Positions 36,326 to 44,786 of a stretch of DNA of 44,786 bases are shown in pieces. Both the position numbers and the translations under genes were made by a program. The stretch is from Streptococcus mitis. Its GTDB lineage: Bacteria; Bacillota; Bacilli; Lactobacillales; Streptococcaceae. A model generated the notes under the pieces. The model had not been told where the DNA came from. It searched no databases and worked only from the letters and a program-made list of their open reading frames with translations. The stretch spans positions 1 through 44,786 of the forward strand of contig NZ_CAMIAF010000017.1 of the NCBI RefSeq assembly GCF_946190375.1, in the 5' to 3' direction. Each line of letters begins with the position of its first letter. The stretch's first letter is position 1.

Positions 36326-37609
36326 TTATTTAACTGTTGCTGTGCTTGTAATCAACTCAACAGCTTTTTTGATTGTGATATCATGTTTCAACATATCAGC
36401 TGAAAGCAAGCTTTGTACTTGTGCAACTTCCATGTTGTAATCTGCAGCCAATTGCTCAACTTCTTTTTGGATTTCTTCTTCTGAAGCATCAAATCCTTCA
36501 GCTTTGGCAACTGCTTCGATAACAAGGTTAGTCTTAGTACGTGACTCAGCTTCTGCTTGGTATTGGTTGTGAAGGTCTTCTTGAGTAGTTCCAGTGATTT
36601 GGAAGTACATGTCAGGGTTGATACCTTGACGTTGCAAGTTTCCAAGGAATTCATTTACTGAACGGTGAACTTCTTCGTGGATCATTTCTTCTGGAAGTTC
36701 TACGATTTCAGCGTTTTCTACCGCTTTATCAATTGCTGCACCTTCAACGGCATCTTTGTATGCTTCTTCTTTAGCAGCAACCAATTCCTTGCGGTATTTT
36801 TCTTTCAATTCAGCAAGTGTTTCAACTTCTTCATCGATGTCTTTTGCAAGTTCATCGTCAAGAGCTGGAACTTCTTTAGCTTTTACTTCGTGGATAGTTG
36901 TTACGAATTTAGCTTCTTTACCTGCAAGGTCTTCTGCTTGGTAGTCTTCTGGGAATGTTACGATAACATCAACAGTTTCACCAGCTGAGTGACCTACCAA
37001 TTGGTCTTCGAAACCAGGGATGAATTGACCTGAACCAAGTCCAAGTGAGAAGTTTTCACCTTTTCCACCATCAAATTCAACACCATCAATAGAACCAACG
37101 AAGTCGATGACAACAGTGTCTCCGTTTTCAGCAGCAGCTTCTTTGATAACCAATTCAGCCAAGTTGTTGCGTTCGCGTTCGATACGCTCTTCAACGTCAG
37201 CGTCAGTTACTTCTTTCTCTACATCAACTGATACTTCAAGGTTTTTGTAGTCACCCAATTTTACTTCAGGTTTTGTAACAACTTCAGCAGTGATAACCCA
37301 GTCTTGTCCTTTTTCCATTGAAGTTACGTCAATTTTTGGTTGAGCAACCACTTCAAGACCAGCTTCTTTTACAGCTGCTTCATAAGCGTTTGGCAAAAGA
37401 GCGTTCATAACGTCTTGGTAAAGTGACTCTTCACCAAATTTTTTGTCGAAGATAGGGCGTGGAAGGTGACCTTTACGGAAACCTGGAACATTAAGAGATT
37501 TCTTCACTGAGTTGAAGACACGGTCCAATTCTGGTTTGATTTGGTCTTGAGAGATAGTGAAAGTCAATACACCACGGTTTGTTTCTTTGTTTTCAAATGA
37601 TACAGACAT
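36326..37609 (-). CDS. tig: Trigger factor (ribosome-associated chaperone)
   Basis: Trigger factor binds the ribosome exit site and aids folding of nascent chains; it has peptidyl-prolyl isomerase activity. The 427-residue protein has the N-terminal ribosome-binding domain with the [10 protein letters not shown] signature, a central FKBP domain beginning near [15 protein letters not shown] (about 160-245) and a C-terminal helical chaperone domain. A strong promoter (TTGAAA, 18 nt, TATAAT) lies upstream. Acidic, highly expressed codon use, no anomalies. Confidence 0.98.
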   Translation of the reverse strand: MSVSFENKETNRGVLTFTISQDQIKPELDRVFNSVKKSLNVPGFRKGHLPRPIFDKKFGEESLYQDVMNALLPNAYEAAVKEAGLEVVAQPKIDVTSMEKGQDWVITAEVVTKPEVKLGDYKNLEVSVDVEKEVTDADVEERIERERNNLAELVIKEAAAENGDTVVIDFVGSIDGVEFDGGKGENFSLGLGSGQFIPGFEDQLVGHSAGETVDVIVTFPEDYQAEDLAGKEAKFVTTIHEVKAKEVPALDDELAKDIDEEVETLAELKEKYRKELVAAKEEAYKDAVEGAAIDKAVENAEIVELPEEMIHEEVHRSVNEFLGNLQRQGINPDMYFQITGTTQEDLHNQYQAEAESRTKTNLVIEAVAKAEGFDASEEEIQKEVEQLAADYNMEVAQVQSLLSADMLKHDITIKKAVELITSTATVK

Positions 37610-37646
37610 TCTGTCATTTCTCCTTAAAATTTTTTAAATACAGTCT

Positions 37647-37676
37647 ATTATAACATAAACGAGCGACTTTTTTCAA
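37647..37676 (-). promoter_or_regulatory. Promoter of tig
   Basis: On the minus strand TTGAAA (37676-37671), an 18-nt spacer and TATAAT (37652-37647). Confidence 0.75.
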
Positions 37677-37770
37677 GTAATGACTGCGCTTTTCAACGAT
37701 GGGAGAGGTACTTGCTTGATTCTTTGATACTAAGGTCAGCCACTTCTCCAATATTATTTTTACATAACTA

Positions 37771-38403
37771 TTAAAAATCCTCATGCCCTACCAAGTGGTG
37801 CTGAAAGGCATAGACTGCTGCCTGGGTACGATCGCTGACTTCAAGTTTGGCAAGAATGTTGGACACGTGGGTCTTGACCGTCTTGAGAGAGATAAAAAGT
37901 TCGTCTGCGATGCGCTGATTTTCGTAGCCCTTGGCGATGAGTTGGAGAACATCTCGCTCACGCGCAGTCAGGTCCTCATGTAGTTCTATGTGATTGCGGT
38001 GGTATTCGACCTTCTTGCTGACCTCTTGTTCAATAGCCAACTCGCCAGCGGCAACCTTACGAACAGCGTGGAGCAGTTCATCCGCACTTGAAGTCTTGAG
38101 CATATAGCCCCTAGCACCCGCGTTCAAGACCGGCATGATTTTTTCATTGTCTAGGTAAGAGGTCACAATCAAAATCTTGGCTTCAGGCCATTCTTTGAGA
38201 ATAGCTAGAGTCGCGTCAATCCCATTCATCTCAGGCATGACAATATCCATGACAATGACATCTGGACGCAATTCCAAGGCCAACTCAATGCCTTGAGACC
38301 CGTTGGACGCCTCGCCCACAACTTCCACATCGTCTTGGAGGTCAAAGTAGCTTTTCAAGCCTAAGCGGACCATTTCATGGTCATCTACTAGTAAAATTTT
38401 CAT
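37771..38403 (-). CDS. liaR: Response regulator LiaR (VraR type)
   Basis: LiaR is the DNA-binding output of the LiaFSR system that reacts to damage at the lipid II stage of cell wall synthesis. The 210-residue protein starts at the ATG at 38403 (MKILLVDDHEMVRLGL) with AAAGGAG. A longer frame begins inside liaS and is not used. The receiver domain has phospho-acceptor Asp53 in VIVMDIVMP. A LuxR/NarL-type HTH domain (about 145-205) includes LTARERDVLQLIAKG and LFISLKTVKTHVSNIL. It is the last gene of liaFSR. Confidence 0.95.
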   Translation of the reverse strand: MKILLVDDHEMVRLGLKSYFDLQDDVEVVGEASNGSQGIELALELRPDVIVMDIVMPEMNGIDATLAILKEWPEAKILIVTSYLDNEKIMPVLNAGARGYMLKTSSADELLHAVRKVAAGELAIEQEVSKKVEYHRNHIELHEDLTARERDVLQLIAKGYENQRIADELFISLKTVKTHVSNILAKLEVSDRTQAAVYAFQHHLVGHEDF

Positions 38404-38416
38404 CTTTACTCCTTTA

Positions 38417-39412
38417 TCATTCCTTATCAAGCAGGGGAATACGGATATCAACCGCCAGTCCTTGCTTGGGAGCTGTTAATAACTGAACCGTCCCTGCCAT
38501 ATCTTCAACCCGCTCCTTGATATTGCGGAGTCCATAACTCAGGTCATCTAAACTCCCCAACTGAAAACCAATCCCATTGTCCACCACCTTCAGCTGCAAT
38601 TCAAAATCTGTCTGATAGAGATAGACATCTAAACAAGAGGCCTGGGCATGGCGAAGGGTATTGCTGATCAATTCTTGCAGAATACGGAAGATATGCTCCT
38701 CGATTTTCTTGGGCAATTGCGTCACATTTTGCTTAAGACTAACTCTGAGATCACTCTTATCCTCAAGCTCTTTTAAGAGGATTTGTATTCCCTCAACCAG
38801 ACTCTTCTGCTCCAGTTCAACTGGTCGCAAGTGCAGGAGCAAGACCCGCAAGTCCTTCTGGGCTGTTTCAAGGATGGCTGTGACGCTCTGCAACTGGGTC
38901 TGCATCTTTTCTCTATCCAATTTCAAAGCCTGCTGACTGATACCTGACAAAATCATGTGGGCCGCAAACAACTCCTGACTGACTGTATCGTGCAAATCCC
39001 TAGCAATCCGCTTCCGTTCCTTCTCAATGATTTCCTCTTCCTGAGCAAGACTGTGATTTTCAGCCTTTTGAAGAGCTTCTGTCAAGAGGTTAAGTTTACC
39101 TGACAAGGACTTGAAACTGGCATCCAAATCTGGATCTGCAACCTGAACCACTTCTTGCCCTGCCAACAAACGCTTGAGATTAGCCTGCAATTTTCTTAGA
39201 GAAAGCTCTTCAATACCTCTCCAAAACAGGGCTAAGAGACAGGTCATGGACATGCTGAATACCAACAATAAAAAGATAAATTTTTCTGTTTTTTCGACAT
39301 CCCGCAAGAAAATAGACCAGTCAAAATCAAGGATTTCCATCAAGCTGTGGGAGAAAAACAAGACAAATAATAAAGAGGTGAGAGCAATCATTACATAAGC
39401 TTGTTTTTTCAT
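38417..39412 (-). CDS. liaS: Sensor histidine kinase LiaS (VraS type)
   Basis: LiaS senses envelope stress and phosphorylates LiaR. The 331-residue protein has two membrane segments (about 7-25 and 44-64) with a very short extracellular loop, the intramembrane-sensing layout. The phospho-acceptor His141 lies in ERKRIARDLHDTVSQELF, a HisKA_3 domain. The C-terminal ATPase domain has DNGIGFQLG and YGLRNIKERV. It overlaps liaF by 4 nt and is followed by liaR after 13 nt. Confidence 0.95.
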   Translation of the reverse strand: MKKQAYVMIALTSLLFVLFFSHSLMEILDFDWSIFLRDVEKTEKFIFLLLVFSMSMTCLLALFWRGIEELSLRKLQANLKRLLAGQEVVQVADPDLDASFKSLSGKLNLLTEALQKAENHSLAQEEEIIEKERKRIARDLHDTVSQELFAAHMILSGISQQALKLDREKMQTQLQSVTAILETAQKDLRVLLLHLRPVELEQKSLVEGIQILLKELEDKSDLRVSLKQNVTQLPKKIEEHIFRILQELISNTLRHAQASCLDVYLYQTDFELQLKVVDNGIGFQLGSLDDLSYGLRNIKERVEDMAGTVQLLTAPKQGLAVDIRIPLLDKE

Positions 39413-40107
39413 CCTCTGACCACCTCCACATCGCCAATCATAGTGGTCAAGAAAATCTTGACACTCTTGTTACTCTTAAGATAGTCTTTCGTTTCCTGAT
39501 GATAGTGTTCATTGCGAAGGGCTCGCTTGGGCTGGTTGAAAAAATTCAAATCCCCATATAGACAATTAACACTGAGACTGACTTCTACATCTACAGGCAC
39601 AATGATTTTGGACGTTCCCACTATCTTTCTGAGGATAATGACATTGTCATGATTGGTTAGGATGACCCTCTCCAGATGAATAGTGTCCTTGCCCATGAGA
39701 CGAAAGAGATTGATATCATCAAACTGGCAAGTCTGGTAGCTTGAAAAATGATGGAGATTTCCAAACCAACGATTTTTCTCCTTCTTAACCGTCACCACCT
39801 CTTCAAAAACCAAATTGGTCTGCTCTTTTTCCTGGTTCATCATCGGATAAAGAAGAAAGAGGCTATAGATGACCGCAACAAAAATAGCTAGAATCACAAA
39901 AGGATTGAGCATGACGATGAAAAAGAAGAGAATGGTTGCCACCACCAAAAGGAGGTTATTGCCCTCTTTACCAGTGTAATAGCGAATCAAAAGTAAAAAG
40001 AGGAATAGAATCAGCAGAAAACGCGAAAAATGCTCTGAAACCATCAACATCAGAGCTCCCGTCAACAGACAGGCTTCGATAAATAAAAAGATTTTAAATT
40101 TTCTCAT
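39409..40107 (-). CDS. liaF: LiaF-type membrane regulator
   Basis: LiaF is the membrane-bound inhibitor of LiaS found in Firmicute LiaFSR systems. The 232-residue protein has hydrophobic segments in its first 100 residues and a soluble C-terminal part that belongs to the DUF2154/LiaF-C fold, with EVSLSVNCLYGDLNFF near the end. It overlaps liaS by 4 nt, so the three genes form one operon. An extended -10 (TGATAAAAT) is about 25 nt upstream. Confidence 0.93.
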   Translation of the reverse strand: MRKFKIFLFIEACLLTGALMLMVSEHFSRFLLILFLFLLLIRYYTGKEGNNLLLVVATILFFFIVMLNPFVILAIFVAVIYSLFLLYPMMNQEKEQTNLVFEEVVTVKKEKNRWFGNLHHFSSYQTCQFDDINLFRLMGKDTIHLERVILTNHDNVIILRKIVGTSKIIVPVDVEVSLSVNCLYGDLNFFNQPKRALRNEHYHQETKDYLKSNKSVKIFLTTMIGDVEVVRG

Positions 40108-40170
40108 AGGTTCATCCTCTCCCTTTTATTTTATCACAATTCAAAAAAGTCACCTCGGTCTGAAGATGGA

Positions 40171-42171
<2,001 letters not shown>

Positions 42172-42185
<14 letters not shown>

Positions 42186-43125
42186 CTTGACTCAAATCCT
42201 TTGTTTTTGACACAATCAAGCGATAACGTTGACCGAAGATTTCTGATAAATGCTCCAAGTCTTTCTCTTGACAGAGGACTTTGACATTGGGACCAGCATC
42301 CATAGTAAAGTAGCATGCTTCTCCTTGCTCACGTAGCTGGCGAACAAAGTCCATGGCTTCATAAGATGCATCGGTCAGATAAGAAAAGGCTGGTGACGCA
42401 GTTTTGGTCGTAGCGTGCATAGCAAGGGCATTTTTCTCCGTTAACTCCCCAACCTTGGCAAAGTCATTTTCCTTGAGATAACCCAGCATATCCTGATAAT
42501 CCTTCTCAGACTGACGGACCCAGTCATCAAAGGTCGTCGAGGTTTCCACACAGAGTTTCATCCCGTCACGACTAGAGATTGGTTTTTTCTTGTCCTCCAA
42601 GACCAACATAATCATGGCTAGTTTCAAGTCTGTCTCTACAGGGTAAATTTCCCCACTATCCTTATCCCAAGCACCTAGTGGTCCATAAAAACTCCTAGAG
42701 GAAGAGCCTGATGCAAACTTAGCCTCCTGTGCCAACTGGCTCCGAGTCAATCCAAGCTGAAAATAAGCATTACAAGCCTTGACCAAGGCAGACAAACCAC
42801 TAGAACTTGAGGACAGACCCGCTGCGGTAGGCATATTGTTTTGAGTATCTATACGGACAAAACCCTCACCTTCTGGACGGTAACGGTCAATAATCTTGCT
42901 CATCTTGGCATGCTCCGCCTCATTCTGTAGCTGACCATTGATATAAAAGGCATCAGCAGTCTCATCCGTCGGTAGAGATGACAAGGTCGTCTCTGTGTAC
43001 ATGTTTTCCAAAGTCAGAGAAATACTGCTAGTAGCAGGCACCATCTCTTTTTCTTTTTTCTTTCCCCAATATTTGATAATAGCAATATTTGCGTAAGAAC
43101 GTACTGTTACAGGCTCTCGATCCAT
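42172..43125 (-). CDS. mvaD: Diphosphomevalonate decarboxylase
   Basis: It converts mevalonate 5-diphosphate to isopentenyl diphosphate with ATP. The 317-residue GHMP-family protein starts with the substrate-binding segment VRSYANIAIIKYWGKK and has the ATP loop PTAAGLSSSSSG at 99-110; the catalytic Asp lies in TMDAGPNVK. It overlaps mvaK1 by 19 nt. No anomalies are seen. Confidence 0.97.
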
Positions 43126-43985
43126 GTCTGAACAGCTCCTTTCTCTTCTAATCTTTCTGCTAGTTCTTGTGCATGAGTCAAATTGGTTGCCAAGGCTATG
43201 ATACAGCCTCCTAACCCACCACCACTCATCTTGGCACCTAAAGCACCATGGTTCAGAGCCGTTTCAACCAAAGAGTCTGATTCAAGGCTACTGACACCAA
43301 TTTCTCTTAAATGTAAATGCGCTTGACTGAGGATTTGTCCCAGTCCTTCAGTATCTCTTCGTGTAATTGCATCTTCTGCCCGATGGGTCAATTCCCCCAA
43401 GGCATGTAAAAACGGTAGGGCATCCTTGCCCTTGTTTTGAACCACCTGGATGGCTTCACGAGTGTGACCATAAACGCCCGTATCGGCAATCACCAAATAG
43501 GCAGATAAATCCATCTCAAGCTCTGTAAATCCTACATTCTTAATAAAGCGAATAGGCTGGTCACTGAGACAGGTCTTAGCATCCAAACCACTTGGATTCA
43601 TATGGGCAATCATCTCAGCCCGATTGACCAAAACTTCTAGTACATCATGAGGCAGTTCTGCCTGATAGTAGTCAAATACCGCACGAATGGCCGCTATGCT
43701 GATAGCTGCTGATGAACCCATTCCTCGTTTTTCAGGAATAGCCGAGTCAATCTCACAGTGAATACAAGCATCCTTGATATTTAGATGTTCAAGTGAAGCA
43801 TACACCGCCATGGACAAGGTATCCTCCTCATAAAGGCGCCAAGGACTCGCTGCAGGAACTACCTTACAAGTCACCTCTACCTCCAAAAGAGGCAGGGAAA
43901 TGGCAGGATAACCGTAAACGACCGCATGCTCCCCTATTAAAATAATCTTACTATGTGCCTGACCGACACCAACTTTTTTTGTCAT
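43107..43985 (-). CDS. mvaK1: Mevalonate kinase
   Basis: It phosphorylates mevalonate at the entry of the lower mevalonate pathway; streptococcal enzymes are known to be inhibited by diphosphomevalonate. The 292-residue GHMP kinase has GEHAVVYGYPAI near the N-terminus, the ATP loop RGMGSSAA at 87-94 and KMSGGGLGGCIIAL near the C-terminus. The first gene of the operon; a BOX repeat lies 32 nt upstream of its start, and I see no clear promoter between BOX and gene. Confidence 0.97.
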   Translation of the reverse strand: MTKKVGVGQAHSKIILIGEHAVVYGYPAISLPLLEVEVTCKVVPAASPWRLYEEDTLSMAVYASLEHLNIKDACIHCEIDSAIPEKRGMGSSAAISIAAIRAVFDYYQAELPHDVLEVLVNRAEMIAHMNPSGLDAKTCLSDQPIRFIKNVGFTELEMDLSAYLVIADTGVYGHTREAIQVVQNKGKDALPFLHALGELTHRAEDAITRRDTEGLGQILSQAHLHLREIGVSSLESDSLVETALNHGALGAKMSGGGLGGCIIALATNLTHAQELAERLEEKGAVQTWIESL

Positions 43986-44017
43986 TTTTTCCTTTTGCTA
44001 GACGAAAAAGCCGTCTC

Positions 44018-44124
44018 ATACTCAATGAAAATCAAAAAGCAAACTAGGAAGCTAGCCGCAGGCTGTACTTGAGTACGGCAAGGCGACGCTGACGTGGTTT
44101 GAATTTGATTTTCGAAGAGTATTA
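44018..44124 (+). repeat. BOX element upstream of mvaK1
   Basis: A 107-bp BOX copy with both conserved ends and the core CGGCAAGGCGACGCTGACG. It is oriented opposite to mvaK1 and probably lies in the operon leader. Confidence 0.92.
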
Positions 44125-44175
44125 TTTTTTCCTACAAGTATTTATTCTCTCCTATCTATTTTATTATATTTTCAC

Positions 44176-44210
44176 AAAAAAAGCGATTGTTTCCTTCACA
44201 ATCGCTTCTT
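44176..44210 (-). terminator. Terminator of the choline-binding protein remnant
   Basis: AGCGATTGT pairs with ACAATCGCT across a 7-nt loop, with a run of seven T on the minus strand, just after the stop codon. Confidence 0.82.
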
Positions 44211-44213
44211 TCA

Positions 44214-44717
44214 TTATTGAACCCATTCGCCATTATAGTTGACAGAATAGCCATCTACGGTCGTATTCACTGCCAAAGCACCTGAGCTATAAGCGTAGTA
44301 CCATTTGCCATTGACCTGAAACCAACCAGTTGCCATGGCTCCTGATGAACGGAGGTAGTACCACTTATTGCCAATTTGCTTCCAACCAGTTTGCATGATA
44401 CCAGTTTCTGGATCTAGATAGTACCAAGTTGAGTTATCATTGGTCCAGCCACGCACTAGCTCCCCAACCGTTAAACTGTCGATATGAGCATCGAAGCCGC
44501 TATCCTTCTGTAAATAATACCAATGTCCTTCGTCAGAAATCCAACCCGTTTTTAAAGTATGATAACTACGTTAATCTTCAAAATAATAGACTCGTTTCTC
44601 TGCTGGACTATCATATTGTTCCCCATGATGTTTGTTGGTATTGGTAGCAGTTTTTGCCTCTAAAACTTGCTTGCCAACAAATTCTTGAAGAACCCCATCT
44701 TGGTTAAAGGAGCCTAC
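44214..44717 (-). pseudogene. Decayed choline-binding surface protein (CbpF/CbpC/CbpJ type)
   Basis: The minus strand reads from about 44717 (FNQDGVLQEFVGKQVLEAK) to a natural C-terminus (GYSVNYNGEWVQ, stop at 44214-44216). An in-frame TAA at 44571-44573 falls within YYFED*RSYHTLKTGW, where intact relatives, as I recall them, have Gln (one base change). Upstream of 44717 the homology stops, so signal peptide and N-terminal domain are missing. The last 118 codons hold typical GW/WYY choline-binding repeats (GNKWYYLRSSGAMATGW), which would attach to phosphocholine on teichoic acid. An isolated product from the internal ATG at 44456 would lack a signal peptide. Confidence 0.85.
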
Positions 44718-44721
44718 TGAA

Positions 44722-44748
44722 AAAGTCATCAAATTGATGGCTTTTTTG
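44722..44748. terminator. Bidirectional hairpin at the right end
   Basis: AAAAGTCATCAAATTGATGGCTTTTTT has an 8-9 bp stem (AGTCATCA with TGATGGCT, one G-T pair) with A- and T-runs on both sides. It begins where homology to the choline-binding gene ends, so it may mark the border of an inserted or replaced segment. Confidence 0.55.
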
Positions 44749-44772
44749 TTATACTAGAGATGAGGTAAAATA

Positions 44773-44786
44773 ATGCTTGATAATCA
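44773..44786 (+). other. Possible start of a gene cut off by the window edge
   Basis: An ATG at 44773 with GATGAGG 7 nt upstream reads M-L-D-N and runs off the edge. Four codons are too few to identify it. Its position next to a broken gene makes an insertion-sequence gene one possibility, but this is only a guess. Confidence 0.3.

Overview
The window is a low-GC Firmicute chromosome segment from the Streptococcus mitis group (S. pneumoniae, S. pseudopneumoniae or S. mitis). Five BOX-type repeats, choline-binding repeats, the complete pneumococcal-type fab cluster with FabK and FabM, LiaFSR and the mevalonate operon all point there. Gene order matches my memory of one pneumococcal chromosome segment. 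Species-level assignment is not possible from sequence reading alone.

Layout. (1) 1-2519 (-): N-terminal 839 residues of a large serine-rich surface adhesin, running off the left edge. (2) 2520-3374: non-coding, with the adhesin promoter and an unusual run of four hairpin units next to the 3' end of prfC. (3) prfC (-), then a short + strand operon of two small DUF4160-like paralogues. (4) 5790-6125: an apparently unannotated type I toxin-antitoxin locus, with a 33-residue membrane peptide on the - strand and a convergent antisense RNA. (5) 6263-10990 (+): gatCAB, efp, an Asp23-family gene and nusB. (6) 11105-21663 (-): the fatty-acid cluster fabM-fabT-fabH-acpP-fabK-fabD-fabG-fabF-accB-fabZ-accC-accD-accA, with FabT-type operators. 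(7) 21979-25205 (+): aspartokinase, a DUF956 gene, and serS behind a T-box leader. (8) 25229-31985 (-): a TDT transporter, an AhpD-like protein, an AGCS symporter behind a single-aptamer glycine riboswitch, mutS2, cvpA and zapA. (9) 32072-36172 (+): rnhC (probably leaderless), lepB and recD2. (10) 36326-43985 (-): tig, liaFSR and the mevalonate operon mvaK1-mvaD-mvaK2-fni. (11) 44214-44717 (-): a decayed choline-binding protein gene with an in-frame stop and a lost 5' end.

How it works together. Most of the window is core housekeeping: charging of Gln-tRNA, translation elongation and termination, membrane lipid synthesis, isoprenoid precursors, DNA repair, protein export and envelope-stress sensing. 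Control by RNA and by a dedicated repressor is visible in several places (T-box, glycine riboswitch, FabT boxes). The accessory material is at the two ends (adhesin, CBP remnant) and around prfC (hairpin array, DUF4160-like pair, toxin-antitoxin). Four of the five BOX repeats sit 29-35 nt upstream of a start codon (fabM, mutS2, recD2, mvaK1), so each probably forms part of a 5' leader.

The items most worth a second look are the type I toxin-antitoxin locus, the covarying hairpin array beside prfC, and the constant BOX-to-start spacing.
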